Assembly (NCBI GenBank): GCA_015075545.1
Contig: JABTUC010000004.1
Coordinates: 186,001-250,000, forward strand
Origin: Ideonella sp.
Lineage (GTDB): Bacteria; Pseudomonadota; Gammaproteobacteria; Burkholderiales; Burkholderiaceae_C
Direction: 5' to 3'
DNA length: 64,000 nucleotides
Positions within the stretch are counted from its first letter, which is position 1. Each line of letters opens with the position of its first letter. The notes beneath the pieces are model-generated. The model did not search any database. It saw only the letters and a list, made by a program, of their open reading frames with translations, and was not told the DNA's origin. Below, piece after piece: positions 32,413-43,774 of this stretch. Made by a program: the position numbers and the translations under genes.

Positions 32413-33161
32413 ACCGCATCGACCTGCACGAGCGCGTCGCCGTCATCACCGGCGGCGCGCAGGGTTTCGGCTACGCCACCGCGGCACGCATGCTCGACTC
32501 CGGCGCCGCGGTGGCGCTGTGGGACATCGACAGCGCGCGGCTCGAGCAGGCGCGCGTCGAGCTGAGCGCGCGCGGCAGCGTCACCACCGCGGTGGTCGAG
32601 CTGACCAGCGAGGCCGGCGTCGCCGACGCCGTGCAGGCCACGCTCGAGCGCCACGGCCAGATCGACATCCTGGTCAACAACGCCGGCATCACCGGCGGCA
32701 ACGGCCCCACCTGGGAGCTCGAGCCGGCGGTCTGGCGCCGCGTGATCGAGGTCAACCTGGTGGCGCCTTACCTGGTTTGCCGCGCCGTGGTGCCGCACAT
32801 GATCGCGCGCCGCTACGGGCGCATCGTCAACATCGCGTCGATCGCCGGCAAGGAGGGCAACCCCAACGCGTCGCACTACAGCGCCTCGAAGGCCGGGCTG
32901 ATCTCGCTCACCAAGTCGCTCGGCAAGGAGCTGGCACAGGCCGGCGTGGCGGTCAACTGCGTCACCCCGGCAGCGGCCAGGACCGCGATCTTCGACACCA
33001 TGACGCAGGCGCACATCGACTTCATGCTGGCGAAGATCCCGATGGGCCGCTTCCTGCTGGTGGAGGAGCTGGCGGCGATGGTGTGCTGGCTGTCGTCGCA
33101 GGACTGCTCGTTCTCCACCGGCGGCGTGTTCGACATCTCGGGCGGACGCGCGACGTATTGA
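32409..33161 (+). CDS. SDR-family oxidoreductase (FabG-like)
   Basis: The GTG at 32409 overlaps the previous stop (GTGA), giving 250 residues. Classical SDR motifs are VITGGAQGFGYATA near residue 14, LVNNAGITGG, the catalytic NIASIAGKEGN and HYSASKAGL (Tyr/Lys). The end FDISGGRATY is standard. The substrate is not evident. Genes on both sides have different functions. Confidence 0.85.
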   Translation: MNRIDLHERVAVITGGAQGFGYATAARMLDSGAAVALWDIDSARLEQARVELSARGSVTTAVVELTSEAGVADAVQATLERHGQIDILVNNAGITGGNGPTWELEPAVWRRVIEVNLVAPYLVCRAVVPHMIARRYGRIVNIASIAGKEGNPNASHYSASKAGLISLTKSLGKELAQAGVAVNCVTPAAARTAIFDTMTQAHIDFMLAKIPMGRFLLVEELAAMVCWLSSQDCSFSTGGVFDISGGRATY

Positions 33162-33216
33162 CGACGCTGGCGGCGCGCTCGAAACGGCGGCAGGTGGCGC
33201 GCCTGGGATAGACCGC

Positions 33217-34644
33217 GTGTCGCCACGCAGCGACATCCCCGCACGGCTCGACCGCCTGCCGTGGTCGCGCTGGCACTGGCGCGTGGTGATCGCGCTGGGC
33301 ATCGCCTGGGTGCTCGACGGCCTCGAGGTGACGATCGTCGGCTCGTTCGGCAGCGTGCTCGAGCGCCCCGACACGCTGGGCCTGAGCGCGGCGCAGGTCG
33401 GCTGGTCGGGCTCGCTGTACGTGGGCGGTGCGGTGATCGGCGCGTTGCTGTTCGGCCGCGCCGCCGACCGCCTGGGACGCAAGCGGCTGTTCCTGCTGAC
33501 GCTGGCGGTCTACATGGCGGCCAGCGTCGCCACCGCGTTCGCCGACGGTTTCGTCTGGTTCGCGGTGTGCCGTTTCATCACCGGGCTGGGCATCGGCGGC
33601 GAGTACGCGGCGATCAACTCGGCGATCGACGAACTGATCCCCGCGCGCGTGCGCGGCCGCGTCAACCTCGCGATCAACGGCAGCTTCTGGATCGGAGCGG
33701 CGATCGGCGCGCTGCTCAGCCTGGCACTGCTCGACGAGCGCGTGCTCGGGCCGCAGGGCTGGCGCGCCGGGTTCCTGCTGGGCGCCGTGCTCGCGGTGGC
33801 GATTTTGCTGGTGCGGCGCCACGTGCCCGAGAGCCCGCGCTGGCTGCTCACCCACGGCCGCGCCGACGAGGCCGAGCGGGTCGTGGCGCAGATCGAGGCA
33901 GCGTCGGGCTCGGCCGCTCCAGCGCAGCCCGGCGCCCTGCCCGAGCGCATCGGCAGGCCGCGCCGCGGCGCACCGTCGCTGCGCGAGGTGTGGCATGTGC
34001 TCACGCGGCGCTACCGCACGCGCAGCGCGGTGGTGCTGGCGCTGATGGTGTCGCAGGCGTTCTTCTACAACGCGATCTTCTTCACCTACGCGCTGGTGCT
34101 GACGAGCTTCTACGGCGTCGACGCCACGCGCATCGGCCTGTACATCGTGCCGTTCGCGGCCGGTAACGTGCTCGGCCCGCTGCTGCTCGGGCCACTGTTC
34201 GACCGCATCGGCCGCCGCCCGATGATCGCCGCCACCTACGCGCTGTCGGGCGTCGCGTTGCTGCTGACGGGCATCGGCTTCGTCGCCGGCGTGCTCGACG
34301 CCACCACGCAGACGCTGGCCTGGTCGGCGGTGTTCTTCCTGGCGTCGGCAGCCGCGAGTTCGGCCTATCTGACGGTCAGCGAGGTGTTCCCGCTCGAGAT
34401 GCGCGCCCTCGCGATCTCGATCTTCTACGCCGTAGGCACCGGCGTCGGCGGCTTCGCCGCGCCGGCGCTGTTCGGCGCGCTGATCGAGACCGGCAGCCGC
34501 ATCAACGTCTTTGGCGGCTATGCGGTCGGCGCTTTGCTCGTGCTCGGCGCCGCCGCGGTGGCGTGGCGCTGGGCGGTCGACGCCGAGCGCAAGCCACTGG
34601 AGGAAGTGGCGCCGCCGCTGGGGTCGGGCCCGCCCAACGGATGA
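33217..34644 (+). CDS. MFS transporter (sugar/metabolite porter type)
   Basis: 475 residues from a GTG start, with twelve predicted helices. Motif A appears as GRAADRLGRKRLF after helix 2 and is repeated as GPLFDRIGRRPM in the second half. GLGIGGEYAAINSAIDEL lies around helix 5, and PESPRWLLTHGRADEAE after helix 6 is typical of the sugar porter and aromatic-acid/H+ symporter groups. It is probably a proton-coupled importer. It lies 55 bases after the SDR gene in the msbA-led group. Substrate unknown. Confidence 0.85.
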   Translation: MSPRSDIPARLDRLPWSRWHWRVVIALGIAWVLDGLEVTIVGSFGSVLERPDTLGLSAAQVGWSGSLYVGGAVIGALLFGRAADRLGRKRLFLLTLAVYMAASVATAFADGFVWFAVCRFITGLGIGGEYAAINSAIDELIPARVRGRVNLAINGSFWIGAAIGALLSLALLDERVLGPQGWRAGFLLGAVLAVAILLVRRHVPESPRWLLTHGRADEAERVVAQIEAASGSAAPAQPGALPERIGRPRRGAPSLREVWHVLTRRYRTRSAVVLALMVSQAFFYNAIFFTYALVLTSFYGVDATRIGLYIVPFAAGNVLGPLLLGPLFDRIGRRPMIAATYALSGVALLLTGIGFVAGVLDATTQTLAWSAVFFLASAAASSAYLTVSEVFPLEMRALAISIFYAVGTGVGGFAAPALFGALIETGSRINVFGGYAVGALLVLGAAAVAWRWAVDAERKPLEEVAPPLGSGPPNG

Positions 34645-34674
34645 GTGCAGCGTCCGCGCTCGACCGCGCGCGCC

Positions 34675-35181
34675 TCAGGGGTTGCCGAGGAAATCGCGCT
34701 TGCCGATCGGCACGCCGTTGCGGCGCAGCAGGTTGTAGGCCGTGGTCGCGTGGAAGTACACGTTCGGCATCGAATGCCCCAGCAGCAACTGCAGGCCCTT
34801 GTAGCGCGTGGGCTTGCCGGTGACCGGCAGCTCGATGTCGTGGTCTTCGGTGCCGTCGATGCGTTCGGCCGGCACGCTGCGGATGAAATCGACGGTGCGC
34901 GCGATGCGCAGCTTCAACTCGGCCAGAGTCTGCTCGTTGTCGTCGTAGGCCGGCACTTCCATTCCCGCCAGGCGCGCCACCACGCTGCGCGCCTTGTCGC
35001 AGGCGATCTGCACCTGCTTGGAGAACGGGTACATGTCGTCGATCAGCCGGTCGTCCATCAGCGTGCGCAGGTCGACCTTTCCTGCGTCGACGTGCGCCTG
35101 CGCCTTGTCGAGGATGCGCGACAGGTTTTCGAGCAGGTTCGCCAGCCGCGGTACGCTGGCCTGGTACATCGAGATCTTCAT
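34675..35181 (-). CDS. DUF1993-family protein
   Basis: 168 residues, recognised by the start MKISMYQASVPRLANLLENLSRIL and segments such as DMYPFSKQVQIACDKAR, LQLLLGHSMPNVYFHATTA and a C-terminal GKRDFLGN. The family is predicted to form a four-helix DinB-like bundle; its function is unknown. There is no signal peptide. It converges with the MFS gene and has no operon partner. Confidence 0.85.
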   Translation of the reverse strand: MKISMYQASVPRLANLLENLSRILDKAQAHVDAGKVDLRTLMDDRLIDDMYPFSKQVQIACDKARSVVARLAGMEVPAYDDNEQTLAELKLRIARTVDFIRSVPAERIDGTEDHDIELPVTGKPTRYKGLQLLLGHSMPNVYFHATTAYNLLRRNGVPIGKRDFLGNP

Positions 35182-35275
35182 GACGGTCTCCAGCGGGCGC
35201 CACGCGAATCGCGCCCGAGACCCGAGCGTAATGCCTGCACGGCGGCCGCGAACGCCGCGTGGGCAAGCGCGCAGC

Positions 35276-35737
35276 TCAGCGCGCCGGCGGCGGCAGCGCT
35301 GGCGTGCCCTGCCCCGCGCGATACGCCGTGAGCCGCGCGCGCAGATCGTCGTCGATGCGCCGCGCCCGGCCGTCGTCGAGCCCGATGATCACCAGCGTCG
35401 ACACCGCCTCGAGCCGGCGCTGGCCATCGACGGTGCCGACGAAGCGCAGCCGCATCGAGCTCGATCCGATGTGCTCGAGGTAGACCGTGAGGTCCAGGTG
35501 CTCGCCCAGGTGGCACGGCGCGACGAAGCTGCACTCGATGCGCGCGGTGGGCGTGCCGAGCCGGCGCTGCAGGATGAACTCCGAATAGCGGATGCCCAGC
35601 GCCTCGGTGAACCAGTCTTCGACCACCGCCTGCAGCATCTCGAAGTAGCGCGGAAAGAACACGAAGCCGGCCGGGTCGGTGTGCGTGAAGCGAACGACGG
35701 TGCGCAGCGTGAATGGGGTCTCGACCGGGTGGTCCAT
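35276..35737 (-). CDS. Acyl-CoA thioesterase (4HBT hotdog family)
   Basis: 153 residues. The motif FTHTDPAGFVFFPRYFEML near residue 17 carries the catalytic Asp of the 4-hydroxybenzoyl-CoA thioesterase family. A single hotdog domain follows, and the C terminus is Pro-rich. It hydrolyses an acyl- or aroyl-CoA; the substrate is unknown. It is monocistronic by appearance and divergent from the baeRF-like gene. Confidence 0.85.
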   Translation of the reverse strand: MDHPVETPFTLRTVVRFTHTDPAGFVFFPRYFEMLQAVVEDWFTEALGIRYSEFILQRRLGTPTARIECSFVAPCHLGEHLDLTVYLEHIGSSSMRLRFVGTVDGQRRLEAVSTLVIIGLDDGRARRIDDDLRARLTAYRAGQGTPALPPPAR

Positions 35738-35856
35738 CGGTTTGTCCTGGTGTGCCGCGCTTGCGGCCGGCAGCGAGCGCCCTGGTTGACCTTGCTCATG
35801 ATGCCTTGGTTCACGATCGCCGAGAATCCGCCGCAGTTTCCTGGAAGGACTCGTTC

Positions 35857-37002
35857 ATGGCATCGCTCACGGATGACTTTCCCGATCTGCTGCTCGAATC
35901 GCGGGAAGGCCCCTGCCTGTCGCTGTACCAGCCGACGCACCGCAATCACCCCGACGATCAGCAGGATCCGATCCGTTTCCGCAACGGGATCAAGCTGCTC
36001 GAGAACTCGCTGCGCCGCGACTATCCGAATCGCGAGATCCGTTCGCTGCTCGGGCCGTTCCGTGAACTGGCCGACAACCGCACATTCTGGAACACCGGAC
36101 TCGACGGGCTCGCCGTGCTCGGCGCGCCCGGCTTCTTCCGCGCCTATCGGCTGCAGCGCAGCGTTCCCGAGCGAGCGGTGGTGGCAGACTCTTTCCATGT
36201 CAAGCCGCTGCTGCGCATGCTGCAGTCGGCCGATCGCTACCGGGTGCTCGGCCTGAGCCGGCACGAGGCGAAGCTCTTCGAAGGCAACCGCGACGCGCTC
36301 GACGAGGTCGAATTGCTGCCGGGCGTGCCGCGCACGCCGGCCGATGTCGTCGGCGACGAGCGGGACGTCGAGCGCGCGACGCGCCACTATGGCAGGGGCG
36401 TGTCGGGCAAGCTCGCGCGACACGGCACCGACGTGAAGCAAGACGCCATCGACCGCGAGACCGAGCGGTTCTTCCGTGCGGTCGATCGCGCGGTGCTCGA
36501 GCACCACGGCGCGGCGCAGCCGATGCCGCTGCTGCTGGCCGCCCTGCCCGAGAACCACCATCTGTTTCGGCGCATCAGCGTCAATCGGTCGCTCGCCGCG
36601 GCGGCGCTCTATGCGCATCCCGATTCGATGTCGATCGACGCACTGCGTGCGCGCGCCTGGGAGCTCGTGCAGCCCTACTATCTCGAGCGCCTCGCCGGGC
36701 TGGTTGCGGCGTTCGAGGCAGCGCGCACCCGGCAGCTCGCCTCGGCCGACCTGTCCGACATCGGCTCGGCGGTCGTCGCCGGTCGCATCGACACCTTGCT
36801 CGTCGAAGCAGAACGAGTGGTCGCTGGTCGCTTCGATCCCCATAGCGGCGCGGTGCAGTTCGGCGAGCTGGTCAGTCCCGACACCGACGATCTGCTCGAC
36901 GACCTGGCCGAGGCAGTGCTCCGTCGCGGCGGTGAGGTCGTCGTTGTTCCGACCGAGCGCATGCCGGTCAAGAGCGGGGTGGCCGCGATCTACCGCTTCT
37001 GA
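35857..37002 (+). CDS. Bacterial archaeo-eukaryotic release-factor-like protein (baeRF, probably family 3)
   Basis: The ATG at 35857 has GGAAGGA upstream and gives 381 residues. The start includes LSLYQPTHRNHPDDQQDPIRFRN broken by short gaps, and LGLSRHEAKLFEGN lies mid-protein. The C-terminal part resembles an eRF1 domain-3/L7Ae-type fold, with DDLAEAVLRRGGEVVVVP and RMPVKSGVAAIYRF. These proteins are bacterial homologues of eRF1/Pelota, predicted from comparative genomics to act on ribosomes or in conflict and rescue systems. I see no GGQ motif. Family call moderate, function unproven. Confidence 0.7.
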   Translation: MASLTDDFPDLLLESREGPCLSLYQPTHRNHPDDQQDPIRFRNGIKLLENSLRRDYPNREIRSLLGPFRELADNRTFWNTGLDGLAVLGAPGFFRAYRLQRSVPERAVVADSFHVKPLLRMLQSADRYRVLGLSRHEAKLFEGNRDALDEVELLPGVPRTPADVVGDERDVERATRHYGRGVSGKLARHGTDVKQDAIDRETERFFRAVDRAVLEHHGAAQPMPLLLAALPENHHLFRRISVNRSLAAAALYAHPDSMSIDALRARAWELVQPYYLERLAGLVAAFEAARTRQLASADLSDIGSAVVAGRIDTLLVEAERVVAGRFDPHSGAVQFGELVSPDTDDLLDDLAEAVLRRGGEVVVVPTERMPVKSGVAAIYRF

Positions 37003-37086
37003 TCGACGGCGCGCCCGGCGAAGCCGCAATCATGCGTGAACCGACCCTTGGCTGATCCGCTGGTCAGCAGGAGGCCGCGCGCCGAT

Positions 37087-38550
<1,464 letters not shown>

Positions 38551-38572
38551 CGGCGGGGAGTCTCTTCTGGGT

Positions 38573-39226
38573 CTATCGGCTCAGTGCGGTGGACACGCCC
38601 GCGCGTCGCAGCAACTGCGCGGTCTCGTAAAGCGGCAGGCCCATGATGCCCGAGTGGCTGCCGTCGATGCGCTCGATCCAGCCTGCCAGCGCGCCCTGGA
38701 TCGCGTAGGCGCCGGCCTTGCCGAACGGCTCGCCGCCGGCGACGTAGGCGTCGATGGTGGCGCGCGGCAAGGTTGCGAAGCGCACCCGCGATACCTGCAG
38801 CGCCGCCAGCGTGCGCGCGCCGCTGCCGACCGCCGCGCCGGCAGCCACGCCGACCGCCACGCCGACCGCTACGCCGCTCAGCACACGGTGCGAGCGCCCC
38901 GACAGGCGCGCCAGCATCGCCGCCGCTTCGCCCGCGTCGGTCGGCTTGCCGAGGATCGAGCGGCCGAGCACCACCGTGGTGTCGGCCGCCAGGATCGGCG
39001 CCGCCGGCAAGCCACGCCGGCGCAGCCGCTCGCGCGCCGCCAGCAGCTTGGCACGCGTCACCCGCCGCACGTAGGCCTCGGCCGCCTCGCGCGGGCGCAC
39101 CGCCTCGAGCGCCTCGGCGTCTTCGTCGGCATCGGGCAGCAACAGCTCGAAGCGCACGCCGATCTGCTGCAGCAACTGCTGGCGGCGCGGGCTGCGCGAG
39201 GCAAGGTAGACGAATGAGCTCTTCAC
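38573..39226 (-). CDS. maf: Maf/YhdE-family nucleotide pyrophosphatase
   Basis: 217 residues, about 20 more than usual. Motifs are [12 protein letters not shown] near residue 8, [18 protein letters not shown] and a C-terminal [14 protein letters not shown]. The family hydrolyses dTTP/UTP or modified nucleotides. The extra length comes from a low-complexity insert of repeated V-A-V-G-V steps at about residues 117-140, in the loop after HRVLSG. It lies between rlmH (100-base gap) and rng. Confidence 0.9.
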   Translation of the reverse strand: MKSSFVYLASRSPRRQQLLQQIGVRFELLLPDADEDAEALEAVRPREAAEAYVRRVTRAKLLAARERLRRRGLPAAPILAADTTVVLGRSILGKPTDAGEAAAMLARLSGRSHRVLSGVAVGVAVGVAAGAAVGSGARTLAALQVSRVRFATLPRATIDAYVAGGEPFGKAGAYAIQGALAGWIERIDGSHSGIMGLPLYETAQLLRRAGVSTALSR

Positions 39227-39326
39227 GTGGGCGGAGGCGAACCGGCGGCGATTGTCCGCGCAAAGCGCAGCCGCCTGCGGCGCGCGGCCGGCCGGGCGAT
39301 GCCGTGCAGGCGCGACGGCCGGCGGC

Positions 39327-39797
39327 TCAGGCGCGGTGGTAGGGGTGCCCGGCCGCGATCGACCACGCGCGGTACAGCGCCTCGGCCAGCAGCACGCGTG
39401 CCAGCGCGTGCGGCAGCGTCAGGTCCGACAGCCGCAGCGACTCGTCGGCGCTCGCCTTCAACGCCGCGTGCAATCCGTCGGGGCCGCCGATCAGCAGCGC
39501 CACGTCGCGGCCGAGCGCGCGCCAGGCCTGCAGCCGCTGCGCCAGTTGCGCCGAGCTGCGCCGCTGGCCCTGCTCGTCGAGCACCACCACGTATGCAGCA
39601 TTGGGCAGCGCGCTGCGCAGGCGCTGCGCCTCGGCGGCCATCGCCTGCTCGGCGGTGCGCCCGCCGTCGCGCGGCTCGGCCTTGACCTCGGTCAGCTCGA
39701 GCCGCGCGTCGGCCGGCATGCGCTTGGCGTACTCGGCGAAGGCGTCGCGCGCCCACGCCGGCTGGCGCTGGCCGACCGCCACGATGACCAGCCGCAT
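39327..39797 (-). CDS. rlmH: 23S rRNA pseudouridine-1915 N3-methyltransferase RlmH
   Basis: 156 residues, the normal size. It starts [15 protein letters not shown], contains [17 protein letters not shown], the SAM-binding knot loop [13 protein letters not shown], and ends [18 protein letters not shown], the classical SPOUT dimer end. It methylates pseudouridine 1915 in helix 69 of 23S rRNA. It lies 15 bases downstream of rsfS, its usual partner. Confidence 0.95.
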   Translation of the reverse strand: MRLVIVAVGQRQPAWARDAFAEYAKRMPADARLELTEVKAEPRDGGRTAEQAMAAEAQRLRSALPNAAYVVVLDEQGQRRSSAQLAQRLQAWRALGRDVALLIGGPDGLHAALKASADESLRLSDLTLPHALARVLLAEALYRAWSIAAGHPYHRA

Positions 39798-39812
39798 CGG
39801 GGGCCGCAGGCC

Positions 39813-40283
39813 TCAGCGCGGGCGCGCAGGCCGCTTGCGGCCACCCGCCTTGCGCGCGGCCGGCGCCTGGGTGGCCGGCACGCCCTTCGCCGCGCGGCCG
39901 CGTGCGCTGGCGCTGGCGGGGGCCGGGCGGCCCCCCTGGCCGTCGATCTTCATGCGCACCGGCTTGCCGCCCCAGATCTCCTCGAGGCGGTAGTAGTCGC
40001 GGATGGCCGGCTGCATGATGTGCGCGACCGCGGCGCCGCAGTCGACGACGATCCACTCGGCGTTGTCCTCGCCCTCCATGCCGAGCACCGGCAGGCCGCG
40101 CGCCTTGACGGTCTCGCGCACGCTGTTGGCCAGCGCCTTGGTCTGGCGGTTGCTGGTGCCCGAGGCGACGATCACGCGCTCGAACAGCGGCGACAGATGC
40201 TCGGTGTTGAAGACGACGATGTCGCGCGCTTTCACGTCCTCCAGGCCATCGACGATGGCGCGCTGCAGCTTGCGGATGTCCAT
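39813..40283 (-). CDS. rsfS: Ribosome silencing factor RsfS
   Basis: 156 residues. The DUF143/Iojap domain covers about residues 1-115, with VASGTSNRQTKALANSV, GEDNAEWIVVDCG and HIMQPAIRDYYRLEEIWG. A 40-residue Ala/Arg/Lys-rich tail follows that most homologues lack; it could bind RNA. RsfS binds ribosomal protein uL14 and blocks subunit joining in stationary phase. It starts directly after the nadD stop. Confidence 0.95.
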   Translation of the reverse strand: MDIRKLQRAIVDGLEDVKARDIVVFNTEHLSPLFERVIVASGTSNRQTKALANSVRETVKARGLPVLGMEGEDNAEWIVVDCGAAVAHIMQPAIRDYYRLEEIWGGKPVRMKIDGQGGRPAPASASARGRAAKGVPATQAPAARKAGGRKRPARPR

Positions 40284-40970
40284 TCAGCTCCTGTAGAGAC
40301 GGTGCCGGTCAATATAGCCCGCGACGGCCTCGCCGACCAAACCCGCGATCGGCTCGCCGCGCGCCACGCGCGCGCGGATCTCGGTGGCGTTGGTGTCCTG
40401 CGGCGGCAGCGGCAGCATGCGGTGCGGCACCGCGGCCACCACCGCATCGGGCCGCAGCGCGATGCCGGCGCGCGGCGCCACCGCCAGCGTCACCAGGCCC
40501 AGCAGCTCGCGCCAGCCGCGCCAGGTGTGCAGGTTGTTGTACTGGTCGGCGCCGATCAGCAGGAACCAGTGGTGTCCCGGCTCGCGCTGCTGCAGCTCGC
40601 GCACCGTCTGCAGCGTCACGCTCGGGCCACTGCGCTGCAGCTCGCAGCGTTCGAGCACGAACGCGCGCTCGCCCGCGATCGCCAGCCGCACCATGGCCTC
40701 GCGGTGGCGCGCCGCGCTGATGTCGCGCGGCTTCTGCCACGGCGCACCGGCGGGAATCCAGCGCACCTCGTCGAGCGGCAGCGCGTCGCGCGCGCAGCGC
40801 GCCAGCGCCAGGTGCGCGAGCTGCGGCGGATCGAACGTGCCGCCGAACAGGCCGATGCGCCGGCCGGCGCCGGCCTTGGCGCCGCGCGCCTTGGTGGCGG
40901 GTGCACGACCGGCCCCAACATGGCCCTCGGCGGACGAGCCCTTCTTCGTGCGGCCGGGCGCTGGGCTCAC
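40284..40970 (-). CDS. nadD: Nicotinate-nucleotide adenylyltransferase NadD
   Basis: The GTG at 40970 overlaps the hemF stop (GTGA), giving 228 residues with a basic 35-residue N-terminal extension. The nucleotidyltransferase start is [19 protein letters not shown]; the usual H-x-G-H reads [18 protein letters not shown] and the C-terminal [13 protein letters not shown] match NadD. It adenylates nicotinate mononucleotide in NAD synthesis. The Gln at the first His position deserves a check, although this position varies in related enzymes. Confidence 0.9.
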   Translation of the reverse strand: MSPAPGRTKKGSSAEGHVGAGRAPATKARGAKAGAGRRIGLFGGTFDPPQLAHLALARCARDALPLDEVRWIPAGAPWQKPRDISAARHREAMVRLAIAGERAFVLERCELQRSGPSVTLQTVRELQQREPGHHWFLLIGADQYNNLHTWRGWRELLGLVTLAVAPRAGIALRPDAVVAAVPHRMLPLPPQDTNATEIRARVARGEPIAGLVGEAVAGYIDRHRLYRS

Positions 40971-41878
40971 TGGCACCAGTCGCGCGGCGGCAGAAAGTCG
41001 CTGGCGAGCCGCGCCTCGGCGCTGCCCGGCTCGGGCTCGTAGCGGGTGCGCCAGCGCACCCGCGGCGGCAGCGACATCAGGATGCTCTCGGTGCGCCCGC
41101 CCGACTGCAGGCCGAACAGCGTGCCGCGGTCGTAGACGAGGTTGAACTCGACGTAGCGGCCGCGGCGCAGCGCCTGGAACTCGCGCTCGCGCTCGCCGTA
41201 CGGCATGCCGCGGCGGCGCTCGACGATCGGCAGGTACGCGCCGAGAAAGGCGTCGCCCACCGCGCGCATCAGCGCGAAGTCGCGCTCGAAGCCGAACTCG
41301 GCGAAGTCGTCGAAGAAGATGCCGCCGACGCCGCGCGGCTCGTTGCGGTGCTTGATGTAGAAATATTCGTCGCACCAGCGCTTGAAGCGCGGGTGCAGCG
41401 CGGCGCCGAACGGTGCCAGCGCGTCGCGGCAGGCGCGGTGAAAGTGCCGCACGTCGTCGTCGAAGCCGTAGCTCGGCGTGAGGTCCATGCCGCCGCCGAA
41501 CCAGCGCACCGGCTCGCCACCGGCGGGCGCCGCCGACAGCATGCGAACGTTCATGTGCACGGTGGGCACGTACGGGTTGCGCGGGTGGAACACCAGCGAC
41601 ACGCCCATCGCCTCGAATGGTGCGCCGGCGAGCTGCGGCCGGTGCTGCGTGGCCGACGGCGGCAGCTGCGACCCTCGCACGTGGCTGAAGTTGCAGCCGC
41701 CACGCTCGAGCAGCGCGCCGTCGTCGATGCACAGCGTGAGGCCGTCGCCTTGCAGGCGCTCGCCAGGCGCGCGCGTCCAGGCGTCGCGGACGAACGCACC
41801 ACCGTCGAGCCGCTCCATCGCGACGACGATGCGCTGCTGCAGCGCGAGCAGGTATTGGCGGACGGCTTCGGTCGACAC
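40967..41878 (-). CDS. hemF: Oxygen-dependent coproporphyrinogen-III oxidase HemF
   Basis: The GTG at 41878 gives 303 residues, the standard size. Motifs are [59 protein letters not shown] and [12 protein letters not shown]. HemF converts coproporphyrinogen III to protoporphyrinogen IX with O2, implying aerobic growth. It starts two bases after the acyltransferase stop. Confidence 0.95.
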   Translation of the reverse strand: MSTEAVRQYLLALQQRIVVAMERLDGGAFVRDAWTRAPGERLQGDGLTLCIDDGALLERGGCNFSHVRGSQLPPSATQHRPQLAGAPFEAMGVSLVFHPRNPYVPTVHMNVRMLSAAPAGGEPVRWFGGGMDLTPSYGFDDDVRHFHRACRDALAPFGAALHPRFKRWCDEYFYIKHRNEPRGVGGIFFDDFAEFGFERDFALMRAVGDAFLGAYLPIVERRRGMPYGEREREFQALRRGRYVEFNLVYDRGTLFGLQSGGRTESILMSLPPRVRWRTRYEPEPGSAEARLASDFLPPRDWCQ

Positions 41879-41880
41879 GG

Positions 41881-42510
41881 TCAGTCGAGCAGGCGGATCG
41901 GCGCCGCCCGTTCGGGCCGGCAGCCACGATGATGCCCGAGCCGCGCGGCGATCGCGGCCAGATCGGCCTGCCGGTCGCCGCCGAGGCGCAGGAAATCGAC
42001 CACCACGACCTCGCGGCGCGCGAAGTCCAGCCCCACCAGCCCGAGCGGCACGCCCGCCTGCAGCGCCACGTGATAGAAGCCGCTGCGCAGGCCCTCGGCG
42101 TGGCGGCGCGTGCCCTCGGGCGCCAGCGCGAGCCAGCAGAAGGCGTCGCGCAGGCGCGCATCGCGCAGGCGCTGCACCATCGCCGTCACCGCGCCCTGCG
42201 GCGCCGAGCGGTCGACCGGAATGCCGCCGAGCCAGCGCAGCCAGCGGCCGAGCAGCGGCACCTCGAACAGCGACGCCTTGCCCCAGAAGTGCACCGGGAT
42301 GCCGATGCTCCACTTGGCGAGCACGCCGACGACGAAATCCCAGTTCGAGGTGTGCGGGTAGACGATCACCACGCCCTGCCGCGCAGGCAGGCCGTCGAAC
42401 GCCACCCGCCAGCGTGCCAGCCGCAGCAGTGCGCGCGCCAGCGCGCTGCCGCCGGCCAGACGCACCGGCCGCTCGCTGATCGCGCGCGGCGCCTCAGCGG
42501 CGCACGGCAC
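41881..42510 (-). CDS. PlsC-type 1-acylglycerol-3-phosphate acyltransferase-like protein
   Basis: 209 residues. The acyltransferase motif HX4D is in [12 protein letters not shown] near residue 52, the FWGKASLF segment follows, and [18 protein letters not shown] provides the substrate-binding EGTR block. The N terminus has no clear membrane anchor. It is a small soluble-type acyltransferase, presumably for phospholipid or lipid modification. It overlaps the purD 3' end by 17 bases and is two bases from hemF. Confidence 0.85.
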   Translation of the reverse strand: MPCAAEAPRAISERPVRLAGGSALARALLRLARWRVAFDGLPARQGVVIVYPHTSNWDFVVGVLAKWSIGIPVHFWGKASLFEVPLLGRWLRWLGGIPVDRSAPQGAVTAMVQRLRDARLRDAFCWLALAPEGTRRHAEGLRSGFYHVALQAGVPLGLVGLDFARREVVVVDFLRLGGDRQADLAAIAARLGHHRGCRPERAAPIRLLD

Positions 42511-43774
42511 GGTGGCCGATGTCGCGGCGATGCTGTGCGCCCTCGAACCGGATGTGGTCGACGCCTTCGTAGGCGCGCTGCTGCGCGCGCCTGACGGTCG
42601 ACCCGAGCGCGGTGACGCACAGCACGCGGCCGCCGCTGACGCTCAGCCGCTCGCCGTCGCGCGCGGTGCCGGCGTGGAACACCATCAGGTCGTCGCTCGC
42701 CGCGGGGATGCCGCTGATCGTGGCGCCTTTGCGCGGCGCCTCGGGGTAGCCGGCGGCGGCCATCACCACGCCGAGCGCGATGTGAGGATCCCACTGCAGC
42801 TCGACCTGATCGAGCGTGCCGTCGGTGGCGTGCATCAGGGCGTCGAAAAGGTCGCTCTTCAGCCGCATCAGGATCGGCTGCGCTTCGGGGTCGCCCAGGC
42901 GCGCGTTGAACTCCAGCGTCTTCGGGTTGCCCTGCGCGTCGATCATCAACCCCGCGTAGAGGAAGCCGGTGAAGACGATGCCGTCGCGCTTCATGCCGGC
43001 CACGGTCGGCCGCATGATCTCCTGCATCACCCGCGCATGCAGGTTCGGCGTGATCACCGGCGCCGGCGAGTAGGCGCCCATGCCGCCGGTGTTCGGCCCC
43101 TCGTCGTCGTCGCGCAGGCGTTTGTGGTCCTGGCTGGTGGCCAGCGGCAGCAGGTGCTCGCCGTCGACCATCGCGATGAAGCTCGCCTCCTCGCCTTCGA
43201 GGAACTCCTCGATCACCACGCGCGCACCGCCATCGTTGTGGTGCACGCCGAGCGCACTGCCGTCGAGCATGGCATCGATCGCCGCGTGCGCCTGCGGCAG
43301 CGACATCGCCACCACCACGCCCTTGCCGGCGGCCAGGCCGTCGGCCTTGACGACGATCGGCGCGCCCTGCTGCGCGACGTAGGCATGCGCCGCCGCCGCG
43401 TCGCCGAAGCTGGCCCAGCGCGCCGTCGGTATGCCGTGGCGCTGCATGAAGGCCTTGCAGAACGCCTTCGAGCTCTCGAGCTGCGCCGCCGCGCGCGTGG
43501 GGCCGAAGATGCGCAGCTCGCGCGCCCGGAACAGGTCGACCACGCCGGCGGCCAGCGGCGCCTCGGGGCCGACCACGGTGAGCGCCACGCTCTCGCGCTG
43601 GGCGAACTCGGCCAGCTCGAGCGGCTCGGAGATCGGCACGTTCTCGAGCCGCGGGTCGAGCGCGGTGCCGCCGTTGCCCGGCGCCACGTAGACGCACTGC
43701 ACCTTCGGGCTGGCGGCGAGCTTCCAGGCCAGCGCGTGCTCGCGGCCGCCGCCGCCGATGACGAGAACCTTCAA
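42494..43774 (-). CDS. purD: Phosphoribosylamine-glycine ligase PurD
   Basis: 426 residues, full length. It starts [20 protein letters not shown]. The ATP-grasp core includes [16 protein letters not shown] and [15 protein letters not shown], and the metal-binding segment is [14 protein letters not shown]. The enzyme joins glycine to phosphoribosylamine in purine synthesis. The start overlaps the yebC stop by four bases. Confidence 0.95.
   Translation of the reverse strand: MKVLVIGGGGREHALAWKLAASPKVQCVYVAPGNGGTALDPRLENVPISEPLELAEFAQRESVALTVVGPEAPLAAGVVDLFRARELRIFGPTRAAAQLESSKAFCKAFMQRHGIPTARWASFGDAAAAHAYVAQQGAPIVVKADGLAAGKGVVVAMSLPQAHAAIDAMLDGSALGVHHNDGGARVVIEEFLEGEEASFIAMVDGEHLLPLATSQDHKRLRDDDEGPNTGGMGAYSPAPVITPNLHARVMQEIMRPTVAGMKRDGIVFTGFLYAGLMIDAQGNPKTLEFNARLGDPEAQPILMRLKSDLFDALMHATDGTLDQVELQWDPHIALGVVMAAAGYPEAPRKGATISGIPAASDDLMVFHAGTARDGERLSVSGGRVLCVTALGSTVRRAQQRAYEGVDHIRFEGAQHRRDIGHRAVRR

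Noticed and set aside
37003-37086. Terminator hairpin between the baeRF-like gene and rng
   Set aside because: Only a five-base GCTGA/TCAGC stem is visible, without a T-run; such stems are common in this GC-rich DNA.
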